Shown here: positions 35,001 to 49,160 of the stretch, piece by piece
How the letters are laid out: each line of letters begins with the position of its first letter
Numbering within the stretch: the stretch's first letter is position 1
NCBI GenBank assembly: GCA_033782935.1
Contig: JAWQEG010000495.1
Span: 211,001 to 275,000, forward strand
From: Petrolisthes cinctipes
Taxonomy: Eukaryota; Arthropoda; Malacostraca; Decapoda; Porcellanidae
Direction: 5' to 3'
DNA length: 64,000 nt
Notes under the pieces: generated by a model
Told to the model about the DNA's origin: nothing
What the model saw: only the letters and a program-made list of their open reading frames with translations
The model's database searches: none
Translations under genes and position numbers: made by a program

Positions 35001-38000
35001 CACTCATGGGGGATTACCTTGACAACAACCACATCCTGTACACTGATAACTATTACACCTCTCCAGCACTTAGCCAGTTTCTCCTGCAGCACCAAACAGG
35101 ATCCTGCGGAACTATTCGTGTCAACAGGAAGGGGTGGCCAGCATTCCCTCTCACCCGGAGGGGCGACTGCATCAAAAAGAAATGTGGGAACATGCTGGCC
35201 ATCAAATGGCACGATAAACGCCCCGTCAATATGCTCACCACCGTGAACAGGGGCGTGATGCAGGATTCTGGGAAGACTGAGCGCGGCACAGGTGATACCA
35301 TCTACAAGCCTGATGCTGTGCTCGATTATAACATCAATATGAGACTCGTTGATAAGTCAGACATGATGGTGAGTTCCATCGATTGTCTGAGAAAAACTTG
35401 TAAGTGGTACAAGAAGGCTTTCTTCCACCTTCTTGATGTCACAGTGCTGAACTGTTATATACTCTACCTCCAGCATCACCCTGACTCCAAGTTGGCACTC
35501 CGGGAATTCGAGCTAGAGTTGATATCTCAGCTCCTGGAGAGGTTCAGCACTGTGCAACCACAGCAAGGCAGACAGGCAGCGGCACAACGGCCTGACAGGT
35601 TGCAGCAGAGTGGCTATATGGCTCGCCACTACCTCACTAATCTGCCACCGTTGCCGTCAGGACGTCCAGGCTCTCGTCGCTGCTATGTTTGCAGGCACAC
35701 AACACGTCACCCCCAGAAGTCCAAGGAAACTCGCTTCTGGTGCAAGGAATGTTGTGTGCCGTTATGCCCTGGAAACTGCTTCTCAGACTACCATATATTG
35801 GAATATATATAGAAGCAGGAAGTGATGGGAGTATGCGAATAAAGTGACAGTGACACTTGGTGACAGTGACACTATTTAGGCTATAAGAAAAGTGAGAGTG
35901 ACACATTTGTACATATATTTTAGGCTGTAGTGACGTGATAGTGACACATTTGTACTTATTAGGCTATAAGAAAAGTGAGAGTGACACATTTGTACATATA
36001 TTTTAGGCTGTAGTGACGTGATAGTGACACATTTGTACATATATTTTAGGCTGTAGTGACGTGATAGTGACACATTTGTACATATTAGGCTATAAGAAAA
36101 GTGATAGTGACACATTTACGCATAGAAAAAATTATAATAAAAAATTTAAAACAACAAAATACAAAAATATATAGAAAATAAGGATAACAGTGATAGTGAC
36201 ACATTTATATTTACGTTGAACATGAACAAATGGTGCGAATGACACTGAAAATGTTTCGCGTAAATACTGTACATAACTCCCACGCTTCTCTCCAGGGCAT
36301 AAAACCACTCTGGAATGGTCAGCTAACCACACAAATAATACAGGGGCTGTAATGGTAGGATGCACACGAACCGTACGACGTGTCGCCTGGGGGAGGCAAG
36401 TGTTGCGTCATTCTGCCGGCGGCCATCTTTTCTCCACCCACGCCAGTCCTTGTCAGAGCCACGCTCACAAAGCGAACGCAGCCTCGCTCTCACGGGAAAA
36501 GTGACCTCCATTCCTCACTTGATTTCTCGGTAATGGAGTGTCCTAGAGAGCTAGGGTTGGTTTTAATGGAAAGAGGAGGAGTTGATGGTGAGTACACAAT
36601 CAAATTTAAGTTGTTCAGTATTGTAGTTTAGACGTAGGGAGTAAGAGAAGTAGAGTGATTTTCCGGGAAATACCCGGACAGGCAGGATTAAAGTAAGTAT
36701 TGGCCCCGTACACACAGCACGTAATTTCATTCTTGGCCCGGCCCGGAGGGGTTAAGGTGTGTAACATTTTATGAGAAATCTGAAGGCTACTGTTTCCTCC
36801 AAACTATGCCAGGGAACAGAATCCCTCCATAGGGAATTATACAAAGGATGTGTTTTATTGCTGGGTTTGGGAGCCTACATTGACTCCAAATTGACCACAA
36901 AAAACTTTCACTTATTGAAACACCGTTTATTGTACCCTTTTGATTAGAGGCCAACTGATGTCCTGTCAGGTAACATGAAAGGTATAACTGAGTTTGGCTG
37001 AATACTTCTTACGTGGTTCAGTTAAATTTCCCATATTAATTTTACACTCTTTTGCTTTCCCTGAATCCAATTCTAGTTAGTGGTGTTCAGCATTCCGCCT
37101 AACGTAATGCTGCGGAACAAGATGGCAGAGGGACAGGCAGATCGCTACTTTGGCCTAGACGTTCAGGTTATGAGAGCCTTAGCAGGGCTCTTTAACTTCA
37201 CTCTCCAATACATAGAACCTCCGCCAGGTATCACCTTTTATCAGTTTGAAAGAAATGTTAGATAACTGATAGCCTTAAGGGGGTGCGGGAGTAGGGGACA
37301 GGCTTGGGGTGGGTTGGGAATAGGGGGACAGGCTTGGGGTGGGTAGAAAGCCTGTCCCCCTATTCCCACACACCCCTAACCTTACCCCCCAAGCCTGTCC
37401 CCCTACTCCCGCACCCCCCAAGCCTGTCCCCTACTCCCGCACCCCCCAAGCCTGTCCCCTACTCCCTCACTCCCCCAGTCCACCCCCAAACCTTTCCCCC
37501 TATTCCCACACCCCCTTAAGGTGGTAATTCTTTTTTGTTACATTGGAGTGCCTTGATTCCTCCAAAGTATGCTAGGAAACTGGACCAGAAGAGCTAAAAT
37601 AATAGTGTTCTGTTGCTTGGAATAGTTTGGAGGATTCGGTTGCTCCAGATTTACCAACACAAAACTTCCCCTTTAAGATTGTATATCTAATGTTAGTATG
37701 GCAATAACTAACTGATGATCTTAGATTCTACTGTTATCGTCCTGGTGTATCACATAGCATCCACAACTGTAAATATTCCTTCCTTATCTTACGTACTGTA
37801 CACTCGCAATCAATCCAAAATTTGTATCCAGGTCTTGTTGAAGTTTCGAATCATTTGACATACTAGTGAACCAATAACATGTTTATCCTGTTTCATATTT
37901 ACTTGAGTTCGCTTAATACTCGATCAGGCTATTCGAAGCAAGCCTGGATACATATTTTGGATTGCGAGTGTATGTCTGTATGGCTGATTGTGTATGATCT

Positions 38001-38128
38001 AAATTTCAGTTATTGAAACACCGTTTATTGTACCCTTTTGATTAGAGGCCAACTATCCAGTCAGGTAACATGAAAGGTACATATGAGTTTGGCTGAATAC
38101 TTCTTACGTGGTTCAGTTAATTTTCCCA

Positions 38129-38164
<36 letters not shown>

Positions 38165-41100
38165 ACTCTTTTGCTTTGTATCATCCTCATCCTCATCCAA
38201 ATCGGCCAGAACGAAGCTAGTTATATAAATTTTCAGACATTTTTCTTGCCCCTGATTTTCGATGTTTTTTTTTTTTTTTTTTTTTTTTTTTGGTGGGGAA
38301 TCTCAGATCTTGTGCCCTAGAATTTGGAAAATGTCCGAACCTATCTCCTCCTAGACCATACCAGATATTATCACCAAACTCTCAGAGAAGTTTCCTATAG
38401 TATTGGGGAATGTTTTAATGTGGAATTTTTTTTTTTTTTTTTTTTGTTACATTGGAGTGCCATGATTCCTCCAAAGTATGCCAGGAAACAGGACCAGAAG
38501 AGCAAAAATAATGGTGTTCTGTTGCTTGTAATAGTTTGGAGGATTCAGTTGCTCTAGATTTACCAACACAAAACTTCCCCCTTAAGTTAAACCTATTTAG
38601 AACTAGCCTATTGGTCAATCACACAGCTTGTGCCCCAGATTTTGGAAAATGTCCGAACCTAACTCCTCCTAGACCATACCAAATATCATCATCAAACTAA
38701 TCAATGAAATAATTTGCATTAATTACGTAGTATGACAAGGTATTGTTATCAATTTCGACAATACTTTTCAACCACTTGAAATAGAATAGTAATTGTGTAA
38801 TTGATTAGATTGTGTGTAACTGTGATATTTCTTGTGAATGTTTGTGATTTTAGTGTGCTATACTGTAGCAGATATTTTTACAATATTCTTATATATTTTT
38901 TAGTCAACTATGTTAATATGGAGCTCTAAGCAAAATGAATTTCAATTTGTAAACGTTGCTATGTTGCAAATTGACGCTAAAGTTATCTATCTATCTAATA
39001 AACTAAAAACATATTCAAATACGAGGGGTAGGGGTGGGAAGGGGAGGGGGTTGGCTGGCTGTACAAGTGCCCTGGTCGCATTTTCGTGACGTCTGGCTAC
39101 GTAGCATCACCGCTTACTGCTGGTGGCCAAAATGGTGGTGGTTGGAAGGAGAATAACGTTTGGATTATAACGATAAAACCAACCATGGGATAATCTTTGA
39201 AATAGTTTCATTCTCTTTCCCAGCTTATTTTACCTGCAAGGAACCTAACCTAACCTGACCTGACCTAACCTAAACTGGACCTAACCTAACCTAAACTGGA
39301 CCTAACCTAACCTAACCTAAACTGGACCTAACCTAACCTAAACTGGACCTAACTTAACCTAACCTAACCTAAACTGGACCTAACCTAACCTAACCTAACC
39401 TAAACTGGACCTAACCTAACCTAACCTAAACTGGACCTAACCTGACCTAACCTAACCTAAACTGGACCTAACCTAACCTAACCTAACCTAAACTGGACCT
39501 AACCTAACCTAACCTAAACTGGACCTAACCTAACCTAGCCTAACCTAAACTGGACCTAACCTAACCTAACCTAAACTGGACCTAACCTAACCTGGACCTA
39601 TCCTAACCTAACCTAACCTAACCTAACCTAACCTAAACTGGACCTAAACTAACCTAACCTAACCTAACCTAACCAAATCAAGCACTGACATATACCCGTA
39701 TAGAATTCACGAATATGTGCCTTGGTCAGGGGGGAAGTAGAGTCAGTAGGTTTTAGAGCGCTCGTGTATCCTATATAAAATGAATGAAGTATAGAAAGCA
39801 TGGTCTGTAACAAGGGTAAAAATAAAATGTCCCTATACCCAGTTCAGCGTCAAAACGGGACACAAGGGCAATGTGAATGAATACTAAATGAATCCTTATT
39901 ACAATCTTAATCATTATTGTGCAAACGAATTTAACAAAAATGACCATAAGAACTCTGTGTGTGTTTGTGTCTTGAATCAGCTACCTTTCCCTCCCCACTC
40001 ATGGACCTATTTCCCTCCTGTGTGTGTGTGTGTGTGTGTGTTTGTGTCTTGAATCAGCTACCTTTCCCTCCCCACTCATGGATCTATTTCCCTCCTGTGT
40101 GTGTGTGTGTGTGTGTGTGTTGAATGACCTACCTTTCCCTCCCAACTCGTGGATCTATTTCCCTCCTGTGTGTGTGTATGTGTGTGTGTGTTGAATCAGC
40201 TACCTTTCCCTCCCCCCTCATGGACCTATTTCCCTCCTGTGTGTGTGTGTGTGTGTGTGTATGTGTGTTGAATCACCTACCTTTCTCTCCCAACTCGTGG
40301 ATCTATTTCCCTCCTGTGTGTGTATGTGTGTGTGTTGAATCACCTACCTTTCCCTCCCCACTCATGGACCTATTTCCCACCTGTGTGTTGAATCACCTAC
40401 CTTTCCCTCCCCACTCATGGATCTATTTCCCTCCTGTGTGTGTGTGTGTGTGTGTGTTGAATCACCTACCTTTCCCTCCCCACTCATGGACCTATTTCCC
40501 ACCCTCCCTGCCGCTTGCTGCTTCTATACCCTTCCCTATGTAGTGCATACTTAATAACTAAGACGAATTTGTATTTTGACGGCACATTTCATTATGGATG
40601 GCAGGTGAACGATGGGGCCATCAACTTGACAATGGAAGTTGGAATGGCATGGTGGGTTTACTGGGTAGGGGCGAAGGGGACATTGGGGTCGGAGTTCTCT
40701 ACGTAACATCACTTGGAGGACGCCAGGAATTTCAAGAATATTCTGCTCCATATGATAATGAGGTAAATATTGTTGAATAAGTCTCCTAAAGTAGTGTCTG
40801 TACTGTACACTCGCAATCCAAAATATGTATCCAGGCTTGCTTCGAATAGCCTGATCGAAACAGGATAAGCGTTGTAATTGGTTCACTATCGTATGTCAAA
40901 TGATTCGAAACTTCAACAACAAGACCTGGATACAAATATGAAACAGGATAAGCATTGTAATTGGTTCACTAGTATGTCAAATGATTCGAAACTTCAACAA
41001 CAAGACCTGGATACAAATATGAAACAGGATAAGCGTTGTAATTGGCTCACTGGTATGTCAAATGATTCGAAATTTCAACAACAAGACCTGGATACAAATA

Positions 41101-43267
41101 TGAAACAGGATATGCGTTGTAATTGGTTCACTAGTATATCAAATTATTCGAAACTTCAACAACAAGACCTGGATACAAATATGAAACAGGATAAGCGTTG
41201 TAATTGGTTCACTAGTATGTCAAATGATTCGATACTTCAACATGACCTGGATACAAATTTTGGATTGCAAGTGTACCTGTCCTATTCTCTGGTAGGTATT
41301 ATCAAAGACAAAACTCGTGTTGCTGTCTTGTCCAATGAATTAAGGGGGTGCGGGAATATGGGGACATGGTTGAGGGGGGTGCAGGAGTAGGGGACAGGCT
41401 TGGGGGGGGGGGGTGCGGGAGTAGGGGGACAGGCTTGGGGGGGGGTCAGGGGGGTGCGGGAATAGGGGACAGGCTTTCTACCCACCCCAAGCCTGTCCCC
41501 CTACTCCCGCACCCCCCAAACCCCTCCAAGCCTGTCCCCTACTCCCGCACCCCCTTAATATAACTTGTGAAACAATTATAGTTCAGTATGGTTAGTCCTC
41601 GACCATAATGTTTTCACTAGATTTCACGACACACGTTTTGATTTTGATAATACACTCGTGATACATAATTTCTGACCAGAGTGTGAGGAGCAGAAAGCTT
41701 CGAATCACCTGGTATTGCTCATTTCCCCACTCAGTACACTCGTGATACGTAATTTCTGACCAGAGATGAACGACAGGCATCACACATACCCAGCATTCGA
41801 ACTCAGCCCCTATAAGTGTACTGGGTAGGGAAATGAGCTATAGCAGGTGATTCGAAGCTATCTCCTACACACACTCTGGTCAGAAATTATGTATCACGAG
41901 TGTACACCTATAGAGGCTGATGGGTTCGAATGCAGGGTATGTGTGTGTGTGTGTGTGTGGTGCCTGCCGTTCGTCTCTGGTCAGAAAGCCCGAGATCTGG
42001 AGCAGACGGTTTCTAGACGACAGCCTATCCAAAGACTCATTGGTTGGAAATGTGTGTGTGTGTAGCTTCGTGATGGTTTGGGTGGGCTGTGTGTGTGTGT
42101 GTGTGTGTGTGTAAGGACTGTGTGTGTGTGTGTGTAGCTTCGTGATGGTTTGGGTGGGCTGTGTGTGTGTGTGTGTGTAAGGACTGTGAGTGTGTGTGTG
42201 TGTGTGTGTGTAAGGACTGTGTGTGTGTGTGTGTGTGTGTGTAAGGACTGTGTGTGTGTGTGTGTGTAAGGACTGTGTGTGTGTGTGTGTGTGTGTGTAG
42301 CCTCGTGGTAATTTGGGTGGGCTGTATGTGTGTGTGTGTGTGTGTAAGGACTGTGTGTGTGTGTGTGTGTGTGTGTGTACAGTTGCCCACACATGAATCT
42401 GGTACGCCTCGTTACTTGCGAGATACCTACAACAGGAAGGAAAGTGAGCAAAAGTTATAGTTTGTTGACAAGCATATAGTAATAATATTTTACTGTCAAC
42501 AAACTACATCTTTTTTCACTTTCCTTTCGTTGTAGCCAAGCACCTCACAAGTAACGAGCCATACCAGCTTCATGTGTGGCCAACTGTACACTCTCAATCC
42601 ACAATCCCTAGCCCACCTGAGTCGAAGCTTGAGATCTGAAGCAGGCGATTTCTAGACGATTTCTCACTTTCCATTACTCACTCCCGTTCTCTACTCACTT
42701 TATTTTCTCTCCTCCTCTATTCCTTCCCCTCTTATTTTTTTTTTTTTTTTTTTTCAGGAGCCGTGTTTTCTGATTCGACGTGAAAAAGAATTATCAAGGT
42801 GGCAGAGTCTGGCACTTCCCTTCACACTGTCTACATGGTTGACGGTGATATTGGGTATGATACTCGGGGGACCAGTCTTCTATTGCCTCTCAAAGCCCTC
42901 TCTTCCCAGGTCAGAAATAAAAAAATGTGGTTTGAGTTTCCAGATTTACATAGAAGTAGAAATAATTACTGCTGATGCTTTTTGAGTGAGGGGGGTTGGG
43001 TTCAGGGGGAAGTTTTGTGTTTGTAAATCTAGAGTAAATGAATCCTCCAAACTATTCCAAGCAACAGGACACCATTTATTTATCGTATTCTGGTCCTTTT
43101 TCCTGACATACTTTTGGAGGGATCAAGTTAGTCCAGTATATCCAAAGTGTACACTCGTGATACATAATTTCTGACCAGAGTGTGAGGAGCAGAAAGCTTC
43201 GAATCGCCTGGTATTGTTCATTTCCCCACCCAGTACACCTATAGAGGCTGATGGGTTCGAATGTAGG

Positions 43268-43319
<52 letters not shown>

Positions 43320-46300
43320 TGTCTGTCTGTGTGTGTGTGTGTGTGTGTGTGTGGTGTCTGTCTGTGTGTGTCTGTGTGTGTGTGTGTGTGGTGCTTGCCG
43401 TTCGTCTCTGGTCAGAAATTACGTATCACGAGTGTACATACTGTCCCCTTAAGATTTACCTAGAAGTAATGACTGCTATGCTTTTTGTGGTGTGAGGTGG
43501 GTTGGATTAATTAAGGTGGTAATTCCCTTTTGGTACAGTCGACAGTATAAATTCGAGTCCATCTCATGTTACTTAATATTGCTAATAATTATGACCAGAT
43601 TGTTGCATTGTGAACCAGTTTTTATTCCAACAACATACGTAAATTACCAAATAAGAACTATATATGTAATCTCTGCATTAAAATTGTATTATAACATCAT
43701 CACTATAGTTAATACATACACAGGTGGAAATGAAGCGAACTTTTGCTGCCGACTGTACATTGGAGTGCCTTGATTCCTCCAAAGTATGCCAGAAAACAAC
43801 AGGACCAGAAGAACAAAAATAATGGTGTCCTGTTGCTGTTGCTTGGAATAGTTTGGAGGATTCAGTTGCTCCAAATTTACCAACACCGAATCTCCTCCTT
43901 AAGGGGGAAGTTTTGTGTTGGTAATTCTGGAGCAACTGAATCCTCCAAACTATTCCAAGCAACAGAACACCATTACTTTTGCTATTCTGGTCCTGTTTCC
44001 TAGCATACTTTGGAGGAATCAAGGCACTCCAATGTACCAAAAAAGAATTACCTCCTTAAGGGATGTGTGCACTGGATGTAAGCTGTTCTTGCTGTTGCTG
44101 CCGATACTGTTGTTGCTTTCACAATAAAAAATAGGCCTCGTTCTTGCTTAACAATTAGAACTTCAAAGCTTATTATTGCCGTCTAGAACAGTGTGTGTTA
44201 AGATAGTTTGAACATGTGGAAAGCATAGAAGAGGATAGAATGGTGAAGAGAGCAGAGTGTGAGGTGTGAAGATGAGAAATGAGGATGAAGGGTGTGAAGT
44301 GAGCATTGAAGGGAAAGTTTGGACATGTGGAAAGAATATAAGAGGATAGAATGTTGAAGAGAGGAGAGTGTGAGGTGTGAAGATGAGAAATGAGGATGAA
44401 GGGTGTGAAGTGAGCATTGAAGGGAAAGTTTGGACATGTGGAAAGAATATAAGAGGATAGAATGTTGAAGAGAGGAGAGTGTTAGGTGTGAAGATGAGAG
44501 GAAGAACACTGAGGAGAGATGAGGATGAAGAGTGTGAAGTGAGCATTGAAGGGAAAGTTTGGACAAGTGGAAAGAAGAGAAGAGGAGAGTGTGAGGTGTG
44601 AAGATGAGAGAGAAAGCCACTGAGGAGATGAGGATGAAGAATGTGAAGTGAGCATTGAAGGGAAAGACACTGGAGCACACGGTAGAATGACAGTGTGACA
44701 GAAGCGAATGGAGAGTGGGGATGGTAAATGCTTAATGGGGAAGGGGCCCTCATCTGGTGTGTCAAATAGATACAAAGGAATACAAAGGAAGTACAGGCAA
44801 CAGGAGGTCCATAGTGACCTTTTACTAGGTTACCTGTTTAACTATGCTAATCTAGACTACGTGTTGAAGGAAAAGATAGCAAAGGACAAGGAGGGAACGG
44901 GTGCGAGAGAGAGAGTGTTGTCCTTCCCATGAATTCATCTAATGTGTAGCCTCGTGATGGTTTGGGTGGGCTGTGTGTGTGTGTGTAAGGACTGTGTGTG
45001 TGTGTGTGTGTGTAAGGACTGTGTGTGTCTATGGGTGTGTGTGTGTAAGGACTGTGTGTGGGTGTGTCAAATAGGAGGGAGTGGGTGTTAGAGAGTGTTG
45101 TCCTTCCAATGAATTCATCTAATGTGTCATATAGGAAGGAGGGAGTGGGTGTTAGAGAGTGTGTTGTCCTTCCAATGAATCGACAAAGGTAAACAATTTT
45201 TTTTTTTTTTTTTTCAGGAGGAATCAGAAGCCTCCAATAAACATACACGATCACAGGGTAAATCTTTAAGGGGGTGCGGGAGTAGGGGACAGGCTTGGGG
45301 GAGGGAGGGGTGGACTGGGGGGGTGCGGGAGTAGGGGACAGGCTTGGGGGGGGGAGTAGGGGACAGGCTTGGGGGGGGGGGTAGACTGGGGGGGTGCGGG
45401 AGTAGGGCACAGGCTTGGGGGGGGGAGTAGGGGACTGGCTTGTGGGAGTAGGGGACTGGGGGGGTGCGGGAATAGGGGGACAGGCTTGGGGTGGGTAGAA
45501 AGCCTGTCCCCATATCCCGCACCCCCCTAACCCCCCCGCCCAAGCATGTCTCCCTACTCCCGCACCCCCCTAACCCGCCCCTCCCCAAGCCTGTCCCCCT
45601 ATTCCCGCACCCCCTTAACTACTGACTAAAACCAAGTTGAAAAAAAAATGTAAGCTAATCTGTAAATTCATTATCATTTAAGCGGGTGTGGGAATAGGGG
45701 GGGGGTTAGGGGGTAAGGGGGGTTTTGGGGGGTGCGGGAGTAGGGGGACAGGATTGGTGGGGGGGTTTAGGGGGGTGCAGGAATAGGTAACAGGCATTCT
45801 ACCCACCCCAAGCCTCCTGTCCCCCTATTCCCGCACCCCCCCCCCAGTCACCCCCCCCCCAATTCTGTCCTCTACTCTCGCACCCCCCTCCCCAGTCCCC
45901 CCACCCCAAGCCTGTCCCCTACTCCCGCACCCCCCCCAATTATGTCCTCTACTCCCGCACCCCCCCAGCCCCCCGCCCCCAGGCCTGTCCCCTACTCCCC
46001 CCCCCAGTCACCCCCCCACAATTCTGTCCTCTACTCCCGCACCCCTCCAGTCCACCCCCCCCAAGCCTGCCCCCTAATCCCGCACCCCCCCCCCCAGTCC
46101 CCCCCAAGCCTGTCCTCTACTCACTCACCCCCTTAATCCCCCCCCCAAGCCTGTCCCTCTACTCCCGCACCCCCTTAATTAATATTATGTTGTTTTTCCA
46201 TGACAGTGAAAAGAATTTGTGTGGAAGGTCTGTGATGTATACGACTATGTACACTTTGGGCATTCACTTCCGCTCAGCCCAACACATTGTCCCCACCAGC

Positions 46301-49119
46301 ACCACACTTCAGGTCAGACAAATTGCAGTGTTTCGACTTCTCTGTGACCAATACACAACATGAAGAAAATAAGTAATAATTTGGTTGTAGGGGGTTGAGT
46401 TTGTGTGAATCTTTCTAAATCACTATAAAAGCCTCGATGTGAAGCAGCAAAGAACTGAACAAGGAGTAACCATCTCAGTAACTGTCAAACACACACACAC
46501 ACACACACGGAACCACAACAAAATAAAACTCAAGAGTATAAGAAAACAGACAAACAACACAGAGAATAACGCAAAACCAAGGATGTCACCAAGTATCTTT
46601 TCACTAATGACATCATAAAAGATTGGAACTAGTTTACAGAAATTGTTGAGGAGGGCACAAGTATAAATATGTTTAAGAATAGACTTGACCTCTACCTGAG
46701 AGATGTCGGCATCCACTAAACATCCAGCCTCACGATTCCCCAATATCTTCTTGTGAGTTTTTGAGCTTCGGCAACTCATCCCTGGCTACTGTATAATTCT
46801 TACGATTGTTAGTTAGTTGATTTTCATAAGGTTGTATTACATAAACACTTTCTTGGTGAGAGGTTGCTTTGTATTTACCTGCAAGAACAAAATAAACTAA
46901 TCAAACCATGGTAGGTACAAAAACATTACAACATTTCAATTAAATTAACATAATTATTAACACCCTTTCTTGAATAAATAATGACCAACACAATTTAATA
47001 CTCAAGGCCTCACGTTTGATAGAGATAGGTTGAAATATTTATCATCACCAATATTTACTACAAACCCCCTCTTAATACCAAGCACGTCCTTCAACAATAT
47101 TTCTGTCACCTCTAGATATATTTAAATAGTCCAGTAAGTTTAACACAACTTTAACACAATCAGAATGTATAGGTTTCCTTAAATAATAACCCAAGAAATG
47201 TTTAAACACTAAGGACATACACAGCACTGAGGGGGGTAAGCCGGTAGCTACTCACAGTGTCTAATGTTGGTGTTACCGGTAGGGCTGAGTGACTGATTCT
47301 GACCTGATAGCTGGCCTACAGGGCCCTAACTGACTTACATCTAGTAGTTCTCTTAAACGCCAGCAGTTGGCTGGTTATGGTTTCAAATGGTGGTTTGTTT
47401 CTCATTCAAGCAATGATACATGATCCAATTATTTATTTCCTCACAGATATTTGAGTTAGTAAAGTATCTCGTGGTTCATTTGACAATAATCATGTGTGTA
47501 CACGTGAACGTACACTCGCAATCCAAAATTTGTATCCAGGTCTTGTTGAAGTTTCGAATAATTTGACATACTAGTGAGCCAATTCCAACGCTTATCCTGT
47601 TTCATATTTGTATCCAGGTCTTGTTGAAGTTTAGAATAATTTGACATACTAGTGAGCCAATTCCAACGCTTATCCTGTTTCATATTTGCTTCAGCTCGCT
47701 TAATACTCGATCAGGCTATTCGAAGCAAGCCTGTATACATATTTTGGATTGCAAGTGTACAGCCACAATCAAATATCCACCGACACTTTCCTTCCATCAT
47801 AGTAAATATCTTGGTAATAAAGAACAACACTAGTATGATTTTGCATCACCTCATAATAATAATTGAGGGGGTTAAGTTGATGTAAGGTGTTGTATGTTGT
47901 ATGATTATAATTTGATATGATACCAATTTATTTGTACGATGGAAGGAAAGTGTCGGTGGATATTTGATTGTGGCTGTACTTGTATGCATGGAAATGTGTT
48001 TTGTAATGCGATATATATATATATATTTTTTTTTTCCGACACGTTTTTGAGTTTTTGTGACTCATCCCTGGCTCATTAGTGATACTTGGGTAATAGTGGG
48101 AGCCGAAAACGCATGACCCGGGAAAGGAACCGTAATTAATTGCTAAATTGAAGTTGTTGTGTCCAGGATCGAGGACTCTTAGAAATGTATTTATTTATTT
48201 ATTTTATAGCATATATAAACTAAGAGCATGATTTTTAAGTTTAATTATAGTTAAAACAGCATGATAGAGTGAGTCTATGATTTGGTTCAAAATAAAGGTG
48301 AAGGGAGACAAAAGGGTTTAAAAAGGAAAAGAATTAAAAGGAGAAGAAAAAATAGCATGATAGAGTAAGTCTGTATAACTATATATATGGTATTTCAATT
48401 TAAGGTGGTAATTCTTTTTTGGTACATTGGAGTGCCTTGATTCCTCCAAAGTATGCCAGGAAACAGGACCAGATGAGCAAAAATAGTAGTGTTCTTCTGT
48501 TGCTTGGAATAGTTTGGAAGATTCAGTTGCTCCAGAATTATCAACACAAAACTTCCCCCTTAAGACTACTTTCCAACTGTCCTATAAGATTTCCTTTGAG
48601 GGACTGGAGGGTGGGGAGAGAGCCTTCTGCTTTACTATCCTTTTCTTATTCTCCTGTATTAATATTAAGCTTTTCCCATAGTGCTTTCTATCTATCTATG
48701 TATCTGTTTATCTATCCATCTATCTATATATCCATCTGTCTGTCTATCTGTCCATCTGTCTGTCTATCCATCTGTCTATCTGTCTATCTATCTATCCATC
48801 CATCCATCCATCTATCTATCCATCCCTCTATCTATCTTTCAATCTATCTATCAATCTATCCATCTGTCTATCTATCCATCTATCTATCTATCTCATTCTA
48901 TCTATCTACAACAGGTTTTGGTGGTGTTCATGTGGGTGTACGTGATAGTGCTAACGGTAGGATACAGCAGCAACCTGACCGCCTTCCTCACCGTGGCTCG
49001 CTCTCCTTCGGGCATCAATACTTTCCTTCAGCTCTACCAGTCTTCCTTCCCCATTTTTGGTCTCGGTCCATTCTTTGGCAACGTCATGGCTGCCTCCACC
49101 ATCAGCCACATTCGGGTAC

Positions 49120-49160
<41 letters not shown>

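Larger units (their letters stand above)
33242..36755 (+). mobile_element. Complete piggyBac-superfamily DNA transposon in IR intron 3
   Basis: TTAA at 33242-33245 and 36752-36755 bound about 3.5 kb. The ends are inverted ('TTAACCCCCAGAGTCCGGGC' against 'GCCCGGCCCGGAGGGGTTAA'). Inside are subterminal palindromes, one intact transposase ORF, an AATAAA at about 35838, and a tandem-repeat 3' region. It is GC-richer than the surrounding intron. An intact ORF plus intact ends suggests a young, potentially autonomous copy. Confidence 0.92.

Noticed and set aside
44163..44775. 200-codon Ser/Leu/His-rich frames, minus strand
   Set aside because: Product of the 110-125 bp purine-rich minisatellite, with equally long frames in all phases.
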